Assembly (NCBI RefSeq): GCF_014698015.1
Contig: NZ_JACXBS010000005.1
Span: forward strand, 186,001 to 250,000
Length of the DNA stretch: 64,000 nucleotides
DNA from: Kocuria sp. cx-455
GTDB lineage: Bacteria > Actinomycetota > Actinomycetes > Actinomycetales > Micrococcaceae
Direction of reading: 5' to 3'
In this document: positions 26,317 to 35,262 of the stretch, piece after piece
Numbering within the stretch: position 1 is the first letter of the stretch
Layout: each line of letters starts with the position of its first letter
Notes under the pieces: generated by a model
What the model was told of the DNA's origin: nothing
Database searches by the model: none
Seen by the model: the letters and a program-made list of their open reading frames with translations, nothing else
Program-made: the position numbers and the translations under genes

Positions 26317-27374
26317 GATGACCTCCCCGCCGTTGCCGCGTGATAGATCCGCGAGTGTTCTCGCGCGATGTCCTGCCGTTGTCGAGTACGTTCCGAGCGC
26401 GTAGTTCGCCACGGCGGTAAGGAGGCTAACCCGTCGAGTGCGGCCGCAATCTGCTCTGCGTCCGGTTGCCCGTGGTCATCCCAATCAAATTTCAGTACCC
26501 CCGGATGCTGCTGGTGATAAAACCCTACCGACGGGGCCAGCACGCGCGTGCCCAGATCGTAGCAAGCTTCGAGCCACCCGGAATGAGTACCGAACCGGTA
26601 CGCGAGGACGGACAGATCCACGCCCATGAGGTAATCCCACAGCTGGTCGTCCGTGTAGAAATCGTGGACGTGGATGCGCACGTCCTCCCGATCACGCGCG
26701 TGGTCCAGAAGGTCGCACACTTCGTGGTTGTGGTGTGGCATTCCTGGGGTGAGCACGTCCGGGTGGACATCGATGAGCAGATGCATGTCACGGTCACGGA
26801 TCTCGGCCAGCAGGGTCCGCAGGACGGGCAGCGGATTCATGTTGGTGCGCATACTCTTCAGGTGCAATCCGACCGTAACGGTCGTGTGCCGCGGACGCGG
26901 GCGGTCCAGTATCTCCAGCGGCACCACGTGCGGATGCGGAACCACGGTGGCGTCGCGGCCCCAGCGGCGCTTGATCTGCTGCGCCGCCCCCGTCGTGAGC
27001 GTGATGAGTTGATCCGCCGCGGGGATCAAGACATTCAGTGCGGCGTCCTGGATCGAAGGATCCGTCTGATGCGGGTTGCGCAGGTCATGAACCGTGTAGA
27101 CAAGCGGCTTGCCGTTGGCGTGGAGGGCGGCAACGATGCGTTGGAGTTCCGCCGGCGGCACGGCGTCGAAGCCGAAATGCAAATGAAAAACGTCGAATTC
27201 GTGGGCGTGGTCATTGACCCACTCCACATTCAACATGACCAGGGGCCACCAGGGCGCGCCGGGAACCGATCGTTCCGGGGTTGGATCGGGCAGGCGGTAC
27301 ACAGTGCCAGGGTTTTCTGGGTCCGTCAGGTGTTGGATATACACGTGGCCGTGCGGTGCTGACGCGACCCTCAC
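26313..27374 (-). CDS. GT-B glycosyltransferase (family 4-like), cassette leader
   Basis: A 353-residue protein with FDVFHLHFGFDAVP and LVYTVHDLRNPHQ in the N-terminal half and VGLHLKSMRTNMNPLPVL, YLMGVDLSVLAYRFGTHSGWLEACYDLGTRVLAPSVG in the donor half, a divergent form of the GT4 C-terminal motif with GTHSGWLEA in place of the usual E-x7-E. It starts at GTG 27374 and is divergent from def across about 210 bases that must hold its promoter. First of four overlapping glycosyltransferase genes. Confidence 0.8.
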   Translation of the reverse strand: MRVASAPHGHVYIQHLTDPENPGTVYRLPDPTPERSVPGAPWWPLVMLNVEWVNDHAHEFDVFHLHFGFDAVPPAELQRIVAALHANGKPLVYTVHDLRNPHQTDPSIQDAALNVLIPAADQLITLTTGAAQQIKRRWGRDATVVPHPHVVPLEILDRPRPRHTTVTVGLHLKSMRTNMNPLPVLRTLLAEIRDRDMHLLIDVHPDVLTPGMPHHNHEVCDLLDHARDREDVRIHVHDFYTDDQLWDYLMGVDLSVLAYRFGTHSGWLEACYDLGTRVLAPSVGFYHQQHPGVLKFDWDDHGQPDAEQIAAALDGLASLPPWRTTRSERTRQRQDIAREHSRIYHAATAGRSS

Positions 27375-27588
27375 TCGGGCATGCCCCCTTCAATTCAGTA
27401 CATTCGGTGTTGTGATCCATCGGTCAGTTCATCCCGCACCGTGAATCTGGCGCCACACCCCTCAGGGGGAGGATATGCAGCAGGCTTAATATTAGCGGTG
27501 CCCACGACGCACCCGCGACATCACGTGTCACGCGCTATATTGGCCTGCGGATCATCAGCCCCGACAGCACCGTGTGAGGAACCACAAC

Positions 27589-28158
27589 ATGTCCATTCGC
27601 CCCATCGTCATTGCCGGGAACCCGGTGCTGCACCGTCCCGCAGCGAAGGTCTCCGAATTCAACGACGAGCTGCGCGCGCTGATTACGGACATGTACGAGA
27701 CCATGGACGAGGCCCACGGGGTGGGGCTCGCGGCACCTCAGATCGGGGTGGGGTTGCGCATCTTCACCTACGCTTTCGACAACGATGACGACGTCGCTGC
27801 GCGCGGTGTGATCGTCAACCCGGTACTGACCGCGGGCAAGATTTCCCAAGTGGCCCCGGATCCGGATGAGGAATCCGAGGGCTGCCTCTCGGTTCCCGGC
27901 TACTCGTGGCCGCTCAAGCGTGCCGAGTGGATCCGCATAGCGGGTCAGGACGAGAACGGCGACCCCCTCGCCTTCGAAGCCAATGGCTGGTTCGCCCGGG
28001 TCATGCAGCACGAGTACGACCATCTGGACGGCAAGCTCTACGTGGACCGGCTCAACACCAAGTGGGGCAAGAAGGCCAAGAAGGCCATCAAGCAGGAACA
28101 GTGGTCCGACGACTCGACCTGGCTGCCGGGCGAGGACGAAGACCCGTTCGGACACTGA
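27589..28158 (+). CDS. def: Peptide deformylase
   Basis: Removes the formyl group from nascent N-terminal methionine. Motif 1 GVGLAAPQIGV, motif 2 EGCLSVPG (metal-ligand Cys) and motif 3 QHEYDHLDG (metal-ligand His pair and catalytic Glu) are all intact. ATG 27589 has GAGGA eight bases upstream. At 189 residues it is slightly long, with a Lys-rich then acidic C-terminal tail (WGKKAKKAIKQEQW to GEDEDPFGH). A TATATT -10-like hexamer lies at 27536. Confidence 0.96.
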   Translation: MSIRPIVIAGNPVLHRPAAKVSEFNDELRALITDMYETMDEAHGVGLAAPQIGVGLRIFTYAFDNDDDVAARGVIVNPVLTAGKISQVAPDPDEESEGCLSVPGYSWPLKRAEWIRIAGQDENGDPLAFEANGWFARVMQHEYDHLDGKLYVDRLNTKWGKKAKKAIKQEQWSDDSTWLPGEDEDPFGH

Positions 28159-28272
28159 CATCCGACCAGCACGGTGCCGGCCGGTCAGTCACCCATGGCC
28201 CGTTTGGCGCGGGCCCGCGCACCGTTGCGGACGCGGGCGGGCGCAGTGTCGAGTGAGCGCGTCCCGTGGGCT

Positions 28273-29055
28273 TCACCGGGTGGGCGGGTCCAGGACGACG
28301 GTGAGTGTTCCGGCTTTGCGCGCCGTGGGCTCGGTGAGCTCGACCGTCCAGCGCTGAGCGAGGGCGTCACGGACGTCCTCGACGGTCTCGAGATTTCCGT
28401 GCGCGGCCACATGTTCACACAAGAACCGCGCCACCAGACCCCGGGTGTGTTTTGCGTTGTGGGAGACCACTGAGCGCTTCCCGGCCTCGTTGAGCTGTTC
28501 GACTCGCACGGCGACGGTTCGAATGGCCGGCGCCTTCCACGCGGCGGCGTATGCGGCCGAACGGCAATCCACCACCACCCGGCCGGCTGCCGCCTGATCC
28601 AACACCGGGAATAAGCGGGGTTTCCACCACGTGGTGAGCTTTCCGTGCCGGGGCAGATCCGTTCCCATTGACAATCGGTAGGCGGGAATGCGATCGCCGG
28701 GCCGCACGGCGCCCCACAGGGCGGAGATCACCACGAGTGAACGATCCGCCACCGCGCGGGCCGCGTCGGAGAGCGAGGCCGCGTCCAGGGCGTCGTACAG
28801 CACTCCGGAGTAGACGGACAGCGCCGGGCCGGACGGCGCAGTGAGAAGCTCACGGTTGCGAGCGACGTCCTCCGCCAAGGACTGCCCCACACCCAGCACC
28901 GCGAGCGCGTTCTCCTGGGCGCTCACGTGCGCCAGTGTGGCGACCAAATGCTCCCGGTCCTCGGTCAGTTCCGGGAAGCTGAGTGCGCCTCGGGTAACCG
29001 GGGCACCGGAGACGGGAGCGGTCTTGGACTCGGACGGGGGCAGCAGAATCAGCAC
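28273..29055 (-). CDS. yaaA: YaaA family peroxide-stress protein
   Basis: A 260-residue DUF328/YaaA protein, recognised by the start LILLPPSESKTAP, the middle SALWGAVRPGDRIPAYRLSM and the end SHNAKHTRGLVARFL. In E. coli YaaA limits free iron during peroxide stress; the actinobacterial form is presumed similar. The start is GTG 29055, and the gene lies just downstream of the RNase P RNA on the same strand. Confidence 0.9.
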   Translation of the reverse strand: MLILLPPSESKTAPVSGAPVTRGALSFPELTEDREHLVATLAHVSAQENALAVLGVGQSLAEDVARNRELLTAPSGPALSVYSGVLYDALDAASLSDAARAVADRSLVVISALWGAVRPGDRIPAYRLSMGTDLPRHGKLTTWWKPRLFPVLDQAAAGRVVVDCRSAAYAAAWKAPAIRTVAVRVEQLNEAGKRSVVSHNAKHTRGLVARFLCEHVAAHGNLETVEDVRDALAQRWTVELTEPTARKAGTLTVVLDPPTR

Positions 29056-29067
29056 CCCAGAAGTCTA

Positions 29068-29448
29068 GGGGACAGGCGGGCCTATGAGCCGGGTTCTGTG
29101 CCGCGGCCGGTTACCCGAACCGCGGTGGTGACCATCCATCTAGGCCGCGCGTTGCCGCACGGCTCAAGCAGCCTACCCGGGCACTCGGACGAGCAGCCCT
29201 CGAACGCACCCTGCATGGCCTTGCTCCGGATGGGGTTTACCGAGCCGCGCCGGTCACCCGGCACGCTGGTGGTCTCTTACACCACCTTTTCACCCTGACC
29301 CGCGCGAGGCGGGCGGTTTATTTTCTGTGGCACTTTCCTGCGGGTTTCCCCGAGTGGGCGTTACCCACCATCCAGCTCTGTGGAGCCCGGACTTTCCTCG
29401 AGACGCGCCTTGCGGTGCGCCGCGCGGTCACCCGGCCCGCCTGTCCAG
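29068..29448 (-). ncRNA. rnpB: RNase P RNA, bacterial type A
   Basis: On the minus strand GGACAGGCGGGC at the 5' end pairs with GCCCGCCTGTCC at the 3' end as helix P1. Between them are GAGGAAAGTCCGGGCTCC (CR-I), CAGGGTGAAAAGGTG, GTAAGAGACCACCAGCG, GGTAAACCCC and, near the end, AGATGGATGGTCACC and CACAGAACCCGGCTCATAG (CR-V and the CCA-interacting loop region). About 380 bases; exact ends are approximate. It processes tRNA 5' ends with RnpA protein. Confidence 0.95.
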
Positions 29449-29482
29449 CGTCGATCCTACCGCGCCGAACGCCGCGGTCTTC

Positions 29483-30211
29483 TCAGCGGACCAGAAGTGC
29501 GGAGCATTCGATGCACGTGGGCATGGTTCCGGCGGGAGCATTGCGGATCGACTGCGCGTCCCCCGGGCTCATGTGCGTGCCGCACGCCCCGCACGTTTCG
29601 CGCTCGAAACGGGCGACGGCGATCCGCCCGCCCCCGCGGGCGTTGCGCAATGAGTCGTAGCGCGCGACGAGGCTCTCGTGGCCCACCGCGCTCACCCGTT
29701 CGGGTCGTTGCGCCGTGAGCTCCCCGTGGCGTTCCTTCAACTCGGCCAACGCCTGATCCCGCTCGGTCACGGCATCTCGGGCCTGGGCGTCTGCCGCGCG
29801 CAACAGTGGAAGTTTCTGTTCTCGGTCCGCCGCCACCGCTTCGGCGTGCTCCATGGCCTGGTACTGGGCGTCCTCCGCTTCGCCACGCTGCGTGGTGAGC
29901 GTATCGATCTCGTGTTGGATCCCCATGAGATCTTTGGCCGTACCACCGTGGTTGAGCCGCTCGGTGTCCCGGTCGATCTTGGCCTGAATCTCCCGCACCG
30001 TGGTTTCCGCGGCGTCGACGGCGTTCGCGGCCTCCCTGCCCCGGGCATCCAGCTGCTTGGCCGCCTCGATGGCCTGGGTGCGGCGGGCCAACAGTGCTCT
30101 CACGTGCTCGGATTCCCGCAGGGACTTGGCTTTGACCATGATGGCGTGAAGTTCGGAGTCCACGGCTTGGAGGTCCAGGAGCGCGGTCAAGGCGGCCTGC
30201 TGTTCGGTCAT
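29483..30211 (-). CDS. Coiled-coil protein with C4 zinc ribbon
   Basis: A 242-residue protein: residues about 20-180 are a long charged coiled coil (AIEAAKQLDARGREAANAVDAAE onward, in part), followed by a zinc ribbon with CGACGTHMSP and CIEC. This CT398-like family is common in actinobacteria and is usually next to the NIF3-like gene; function is not known. ATG 30211 is in an ATGA overlap with the upstream gene, which fixes the start. Confidence 0.88.
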   Translation of the reverse strand: MTEQQAALTALLDLQAVDSELHAIMVKAKSLRESEHVRALLARRTQAIEAAKQLDARGREAANAVDAAETTVREIQAKIDRDTERLNHGGTAKDLMGIQHEIDTLTTQRGEAEDAQYQAMEHAEAVAADREQKLPLLRAADAQARDAVTERDQALAELKERHGELTAQRPERVSAVGHESLVARYDSLRNARGGGRIAVARFERETCGACGTHMSPGDAQSIRNAPAGTMPTCIECSALLVR

Positions 30212-31131
30212 AAGCTCTCTCCCGTGATGTGGTGCGGCGTTGGATCGGAGTTGGGTGACGCCACCCGGAAATCCCACGGGTCGGTGCGCACATCACTCAC
30301 GGATATCTCAACGTCGAATCCCCGGGCCGCCAGCGCTCGCTGCAGGTCCTCGGCGCCCCACGGAAGCCACAGGGCCTCGCTTGCGGCGTGCGCGGCGTCG
30401 ATCAGCGCAGGAGTGCCATCGCCCCCGGGCCCCAGGGCGTGCTCGCGTGCTTCGGAGGCGGGGTGGTGGCGCAGGTCCGCGGTGATGTACACGTCCGCAC
30501 CCGTGGCGCGGACCCGGTCGAACAATGAATCGCCGGCACCACCGCACACGGCAACGGTGGTGATCATCCGATCCGGGTCCCCCGCGATGCGCAGTCCCTG
30601 CGCGGTGCCGGGCAGGTTCGTGGTCAGTCGTTGGGCCAGTTCTCGCAGGCTCACGCTGCGGGGCAGGGCGCCCACGCGCCCCAGCCCCGCGTTCGGATAG
30701 GTGTCGTCAGGAACGAGCGGAACGGCGTCGTCGGGATTGACACCGGTGGCCGCAATCAAGGCGTCGGACACGCCCCGTCGAGCGGAGTCCGCGTTGGTGT
30801 GGCACGCGAGCAGGGCGCAGCGGTTCTCGATCAAGTCGTGAATCACTTGTCCCTTGAACCCGTCCGCCGCCACGGAGGTGGCACCCCGCAAGAGCAGCGG
30901 GTGGTGGGTGATCACCAGATCGGCCTGTCGTTGCAGCGCCTCGGCTATGACCGGGGCCACCGGATCCACCGCGACAAGGACGCGTCGCACCGGCTGATCA
31001 GGACGACCGGTGATCAACCCCGAGGCGTCCCAGTCCTCCTGGAGCCGGAACGGCCACAGGGAATCCGCGGCATCCACCACCTGTGCGAGTGTGGGCGTCG
31101 ATCGGTGCTGTGCCTGGGCCTCGGACGTCAT
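30208..31131 (-). CDS. NIF3-like dinuclear metal-centre protein
   Basis: A 307-residue member of the NIF3/DUF34 family (sometimes named GTP cyclohydrolase 1 type 2). Metal-site motifs are LVITHHPLLLRG near the middle of the first half, ACHTNAD, and the C-terminal GAEDLQRALAARG area; YITADLRHHPA contributes a late His pair. It forms an operon with the zinc-ribbon gene. The biochemical role is unsettled. Confidence 0.9.
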   Translation of the reverse strand: MTSEAQAQHRSTPTLAQVVDAADSLWPFRLQEDWDASGLITGRPDQPVRRVLVAVDPVAPVIAEALQRQADLVITHHPLLLRGATSVAADGFKGQVIHDLIENRCALLACHTNADSARRGVSDALIAATGVNPDDAVPLVPDDTYPNAGLGRVGALPRSVSLRELAQRLTTNLPGTAQGLRIAGDPDRMITTVAVCGGAGDSLFDRVRATGADVYITADLRHHPASEAREHALGPGGDGTPALIDAAHAASEALWLPWGAEDLQRALAARGFDVEISVSDVRTDPWDFRVASPNSDPTPHHITGESL

Positions 31132-31201
31132 GTGACCATCCTAGGAGGGCAGAGCGCAGACGGCTCGGGAATTGTGCGGCGATTTGCGTGTTATACGGAC
31201 T

Positions 31202-31741
31202 ATGAGTTCTTCCTCGACAGAAACCTTTGTGCTCGCCGGCGGTTGCTTCTGGTGCTTGGACGCGGTCTATCGCCGCGTTCGCGGCGTGCAAAACGTCCGC
31301 AGCGTGTACACCGGTGGTCAGACGGAACACCCTGATTACGAATCGGTGTGCTCGGGCACCACGGGCCACGCGGAAGCCGTGGTGGTCACATTCGACCCCG
31401 AGGTGGTTCCCGCGGAGGTGATCCTGGATCTGTTCTTCACCGGCCACGATCCCACCACGTTGAACCGGCAGGGCTACGACGTGGGCACGCAGTACCGCTC
31501 CGCCATGTTTCCCGCCAACGAGCAACAGCGGACACTCTTCGAGCAGGCGATCACCAAGGCGCAGCCGCTGTTCCAGGACCCGATCGTCACGACCATCGAA
31601 GAGCTTCAGCCGCTGTGGGAGGCCGAAGATTTCCACCAGGATTTTTACGGGAACCAACCATTCAACGGCTATTGCCAGGTGATCATCAACCCCAAGTTGG
31701 CCAAGGTCCGCAAAGATTACGCTGTGTGGCTAACCCACTGA
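31202..31741 (+). CDS. msrA: Peptide methionine sulfoxide reductase A
   Basis: Repairs S-methionine sulfoxide in proteins. The catalytic cysteine is Cys15 in GGCFWC; YTGGQTEHPDYESVCSG and the DPTTLNRQGYDVGTQYRS block are typical. ATG 31202 is chosen over the longer frame from 31172; there is no good ribosome site and TTATAC lies at 31191-31196, so the mRNA may be leaderless. Length 179 residues. Divergent from the NIF3 operon. Confidence 0.95.
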   Translation: MSSSSTETFVLAGGCFWCLDAVYRRVRGVQNVRSVYTGGQTEHPDYESVCSGTTGHAEAVVVTFDPEVVPAEVILDLFFTGHDPTTLNRQGYDVGTQYRSAMFPANEQQRTLFEQAITKAQPLFQDPIVTTIEELQPLWEAEDFHQDFYGNQPFNGYCQVIINPKLAKVRKDYAVWLTH

Positions 31742-31814
31742 GCTGCCACCGGCACCGGCGCTAGGCTGAAAAATAGTTTTGTTCCGACACGAATCCACGA
31801 CAGGAGAAACATCC

Positions 31815-32750
31815 ATGGGCAAGATTTATGACAACATCACGGACATCGTGGGCGGCACTCCCCTGGTCCGCTTGAACAACTTGGACAAGGACCTTCCCGG
31901 CAACGTTGCCGTCAAGCTCGAGTTCTACAACCCGGCCAACTCGGTCAAGGACCGGATCGGCAAGGCCATCATCGACGCCGCAGAGGCCTCCGGTGAGCTC
32001 AAGCCCGGCGGCACCGTGGTGGAGGGCACCTCCGGTAATACCGGTATCGCCCTGGCCATGGTGGGTGCGGCCCGCGGTTACAAGGTCATCCTGACCATGC
32101 CCGAGACCATGTCCACCGAGCGTCGTGTGATGCTGCGGGCCTTCGGCGCGGAAATCGTTCTCACCCCGGGCGCGGATGGCATGCGTGGTGCGGTGGACAA
32201 GGCCCAGGAAATCGTGGACACCACCGAGAACGCCGTGCTGGCCCGTCAGTTCGCCAACCCCGCCAACGTGGATGTCCACTACAACACCACCGGCCCGGAG
32301 ATCTGGGAAGACACCAACGGTGAAATCGACGTCTTCGTGGCCGGAATCGGCACCGGGGGCACCATTTCCGGTGCCGGCAAGTACCTGCGCGAGCAGAAGC
32401 AGGACATCCGCATGGTTGTCGTGGAACCCTCGGATTCCCCGCTGCTGACCGAGGGCAAGGCCGGTCCCCACAAGATCCAGGGGCTCGGAGCGAACTTCAT
32501 TCCCGAGATCCTCGATCGCGAGATCTACGACGACGTGTACGACGTCACCGTGGAAGATTCCGTGACCACCGCCCGTGAATTGGGATCGCGAGAGGGTATC
32601 TTGGGCGGCATCTCTTCCGGGGCCATCGTGTGGGCCGCGCTCCAGGAAGCCGCAAAGGAAGAGAACCGCGACAAGCTGATCGTGGCGATCGTGTGCGACT
32701 TCGGCGAGCGCTACATCTCCACCATCCTCTACGAAGACATCCGCGGCTGA
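31815..32750 (+). CDS. cysK: Cysteine synthase A (O-acetylserine sulfhydrylase)
   Basis: Makes cysteine from O-acetylserine and sulfide with pyridoxal phosphate. The PLP lysine is Lys45 in NSVKDRIG; EGTSGNTGIALA binds the substrate, and GIGTGGTISG binds the PLP phosphate. ATG 31815 has AGGAG nine bases upstream; 311 residues. It precedes cysE, the producer of its substrate, by 240 bases. Confidence 0.96.
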   Translation: MGKIYDNITDIVGGTPLVRLNNLDKDLPGNVAVKLEFYNPANSVKDRIGKAIIDAAEASGELKPGGTVVEGTSGNTGIALAMVGAARGYKVILTMPETMSTERRVMLRAFGAEIVLTPGADGMRGAVDKAQEIVDTTENAVLARQFANPANVDVHYNTTGPEIWEDTNGEIDVFVAGIGTGGTISGAGKYLREQKQDIRMVVVEPSDSPLLTEGKAGPHKIQGLGANFIPEILDREIYDDVYDVTVEDSVTTARELGSREGILGGISSGAIVWAALQEAAKEENRDKLIVAIVCDFGERYISTILYEDIRG

Positions 32751-32778
32751 TTCGCCCTCGCAGCGAATGAGTTGACAG

Positions 32779-32822
32779 CACACGCGCGGCGAGCGGCCCA
32801 TGGGGCGCCGCCGCGCGCGTGA
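32779..32822 (+). terminator. Imperfect GC-rich hairpin between cysK and cysE
   Basis: CACGCGCGGCG can pair with CGCCGCGCGCGTG with a small bulge, followed by a weak ATTTAAA. It may partially terminate the cysK transcript, so cysE may have its own promoter in the 240-base gap; otherwise I see nothing in that gap. Confidence 0.45.
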
Positions 32823-32989
32823 TTTAAAGCCCATTGCTGCCCGGACCCGTGGCTTCACGAGGAGGCACTGGGCGCGGGACTAGCATGAAGGTTCGATAGC
32901 GTTGGCACAGACGGCACCACCGGTGTCGGCCGACATCCCGAGATCATTGGGCCCCCGGACACGGGGCGGAGCAGAAGAGGTACTGACAC

Positions 32990-33574
32990 GTGAGCTTTTG
33001 GCGCAGACTCAAGGAGGACCTCCAAACCGCCCGCGTCCATGATCCAGCCGCTCGCTCCAACATCGAGATTGCGCTGAATTATTCGGGCCTTCACGCCATT
33101 TGGGCGCACCGGCTCTCACACAAGCTGTGGCAGGACCCCAATAAACGCCTATTGGCCCGCACGGTGTCCCAGGCTGCCCGGTGGGCCACCGGAGTGGAAA
33201 TCCACCCCGGCGCCACCATTGGTCGGCGTTTTTTCATTGATCACGGGATGGGTGTGGTGATCGGGGAAACCGCTGAAATCGGCGAAGACGTCATGATTTA
33301 TCACGGCGTGACCCTGGGCGGCCGTTCCCTGGAACCGGTCAAGCGTCACCCCACCGTGGGCGACCGTGTCACCATCGGCGCCGGCGCCAAGATCCTTGGC
33401 CCACTGGTGATCGGATCGGATTCCGCCGTGGGCGCCAATGCCGTGGTCGTCAAGGACGTCCCGGAGGACTCCATTGTGACGGGTATTCCCGGCAAGATCC
33501 GGCAGCGCACGCCCGAGAAGCAGGAGCCCTTGGTGGACCCGGCCACCTACATCGATCCCGCCATGTGGATCTGA
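32990..33574 (+). CDS. cysE: Serine O-acetyltransferase
   Basis: Acetylates serine to O-acetylserine for CysK. The 194-residue short form has a helical N-terminus and a left-handed beta-helix of hexapeptide repeats (about 60-165) with the active-site [15 protein letters not shown] and YHGVTLGG. It starts at GTG 32990. The C-terminus ends in Ile, as CysE tails that dock in the CysK active site do, so a cysteine synthase complex is plausible. Confidence 0.95.
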   Translation: MSFWRRLKEDLQTARVHDPAARSNIEIALNYSGLHAIWAHRLSHKLWQDPNKRLLARTVSQAARWATGVEIHPGATIGRRFFIDHGMGVVIGETAEIGEDVMIYHGVTLGGRSLEPVKRHPTVGDRVTIGAGAKILGPLVIGSDSAVGANAVVVKDVPEDSIVTGIPGKIRQRTPEKQEPLVDPATYIDPAMWI

Positions 33575-33595
33575 TGCGGTGAGACTTTTCTGAGA

Positions 33596-33649
33596 ATCAC
33601 GACGCCGCGGGCCGCCTTTCGCACGAAAGGCGGCCCGCGGCGTCGTGAT
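33596..33649. terminator. Very strong bidirectional terminator, cysE versus gnd
   Basis: A perfect 26-base-pair stem with only a 2-base centre: the arm beginning ATCACGACGCCGCGGG is matched exactly by the arm ending CCCGCGGCGTCGTGAT. It separates convergent cysE and gnd. In RNA the tip would open to a TTCGCACGAA loop. Confidence 0.82.
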
Positions 33650-33668
33650 CGGCTCTATTGCCCACGAA

Positions 33669-35126
33669 TCAGGAGACGACCTCCGAGCGGTCGCCGCTCC
33701 ACAGGATGTGGAACGAGCTGTCCGGATCATCCACACGCTTGTAGGTGTGCGCGCCGAAGTAGTCGCGCAGGCCCTGGGTCAGGGCGGCATTCAACCGGGG
33801 GCGCCGCAGGGCGTCGTAGTAGGCCAGCGCCGAGGAGAACACCGGGGCCGGAATGCCGCGTTCCACGGCGCGGGCCACCACCCGGCGCCATGCGGGCAAC
33901 GCATCCTCCATGGCCGAGACGAACTCGGGGGCGAACAGCAGGTTCAGCGGATCCTTGTCCCCCGCGTAGGCCTCCATGATCACGTTGAGCAGCTCTGCTC
34001 GAATGATGCAGCCCTCGCGCCACAGGCTCGCAATGGTGGCCAGGTTGAGATCCCATCCGTATTCACGGCCGGCCATGGTGAGCATGTCCAGGCCCTGGGC
34101 GTAGGAGACCAACTTGGACGCGTAGAGCGCCTTACGGACGTCGTCCACGAACTCCGGGTCCTTGACCACGTCTTCGGTGGTGTCGCCAATGCCCGCGGGC
34201 AGGATGTCCTGGGCCTCACTGCGCATGTGCGGCTCGGACGAGGACAGCGCCCGAGCGAACACGGACTCGGCAATGGCCGTGACGGGTGACCCCAACTCGA
34301 GGGCTTCCTGAACGGTCCAACGCCCGGTGCCCTTCTGGCCGGCGGCGTCGGCGACGATATCGATGAACGGCTTGCCGGTCTTGGAATCCACCTGACGCAG
34401 AACGTGGGCGGTGATCTCGATCAGGTAGGACGACAGCTCGGTTTTGTTCCACTCGTCGAACACATCGGCCTGGTCGGCCGGTTCCAGGCCGGCGACCGAA
34501 CGCAGCAGCTCGTGCGCTTCGCCGATCACCTGCATGTCCGCGTACTCGATGCCGTTGTGGACCATTTTCACAAAGTGTCCGGCACCGTCCGTGTCGATCC
34601 ACGCGCAACAGGGCTTACCGTCGCTGGCCTTGGCGGAGATGTCCTCGAGCAAGGGGCCCAGGCTCTTGTAGGACTCCTCAGAACCGCCCGGCATGATGGA
34701 CGGCCCGTTCAGGGCACCCTCCTCGCCGCCGGACACGCCGATTCCCACAAAGTGCAGACCCTGCTCCGCGCATTCCCGCTCGCGGCGGCGCGTGTCCTGG
34801 AAGTACGAGTTACCCCCGTCAATGATGATGTCGTCCTTGTCGAGCAACGGAGTGAGTTGTTCGATCACGGAGTCCACGGGAGCCCCCGCCTTGACCATGA
34901 TCAGGATGCGCCGAGGCTTCTCCAAGGAGTCCACGAGTTCCTGCATGGTCTCGGTGCGAATGAAATCGCCTTCCGAACCGTGCTCCGCGAGCAGCGCATC
35001 GGTTTTACCCACCGAGCGGTTGTGAAGAGCCACGGTGTAGCCGTGACGAGCGAAGTTGCGGGCGAGGTTCGCGCCCATCACCGCGAGGCCGGTGACACCA
35101 ATTTGAGCTTTCTTTTCTGCAGCCAT
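33669..35126 (-). CDS. gnd: 6-phosphogluconate dehydrogenase, decarboxylating
   Basis: Oxidative pentose phosphate pathway enzyme giving ribulose 5-phosphate, CO2 and NADPH. The Rossmann motif GVTGLAVMGANLARN is at the N-terminus, GVSGGEEGALNGPSIMPGG is the substrate signature, and GAGHFVKMVHNGIEY carries the catalytic lysine. At 485 residues it is the long form (GndA, usually NADP-dependent). Start ATG 35126. It stands alone next to a non-coding gap. Confidence 0.96.
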   Translation of the reverse strand: MAAEKKAQIGVTGLAVMGANLARNFARHGYTVALHNRSVGKTDALLAEHGSEGDFIRTETMQELVDSLEKPRRILIMVKAGAPVDSVIEQLTPLLDKDDIIIDGGNSYFQDTRRRERECAEQGLHFVGIGVSGGEEGALNGPSIMPGGSEESYKSLGPLLEDISAKASDGKPCCAWIDTDGAGHFVKMVHNGIEYADMQVIGEAHELLRSVAGLEPADQADVFDEWNKTELSSYLIEITAHVLRQVDSKTGKPFIDIVADAAGQKGTGRWTVQEALELGSPVTAIAESVFARALSSSEPHMRSEAQDILPAGIGDTTEDVVKDPEFVDDVRKALYASKLVSYAQGLDMLTMAGREYGWDLNLATIASLWREGCIIRAELLNVIMEAYAGDKDPLNLLFAPEFVSAMEDALPAWRRVVARAVERGIPAPVFSSALAYYDALRRPRLNAALTQGLRDYFGAHTYKRVDDPDSSFHILWSGDRSEVVS

Positions 35127-35200
35127 GGCACCAGCCTACGCACCGAGGCGGTGCCTGAACGGGAATTGCCCTTTGTTCCCACGCTCACAGTTGGGCATGA

Positions 35201-35233
35201 GAAAAGCCCCGGACCAGCTTGGCCGGAGCTTCA
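35201..35233 (-). terminator. Terminator downstream of the tRNA/tmRNA 3'-like fragment
   Basis: On the minus strand AAGCTCCGG pairs with CCGGGGCTT around the CCAAGCTGGT region, followed by TTCTC. It directly follows the CCA of the RNA fragment and precedes gnd, as expected for the end of a stable RNA gene. Confidence 0.7.
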
Positions 35234-35234
35234 A

Positions 35235-35262
35235 TGGTGGAGACCGACGGAATCGAACCGCC
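35235..35262 (-). other. 3'-end fragment of a tRNA-Ala or tmRNA, possible attachment-site scar
   Basis: On the minus strand the T-arm GGCGG-TTCGATT-CCGTC is followed by an acceptor 3' strand GGTCTCC, A and CCA. The U at position 70 is that of a G3-U70 pair, typical of alanine-accepting RNAs. I could not fold a convincing D-arm, anticodon arm or 5' acceptor strand from the 90 bases upstream, nor find a tmRNA 5' end. A lone RNA 3' end with its terminator is what integration and loss of a genomic island leave behind, but no integrase is present. Confidence 0.6.

Noticed and set aside
28185-28272. Possible small gene or yaaA extension encoding a basic tail (RVRNGARARAKRAMGD)
   Set aside because: It continues in another frame after a proper yaaA stop, has no convincing start or ribosome site, and the yaaA product is already full length.
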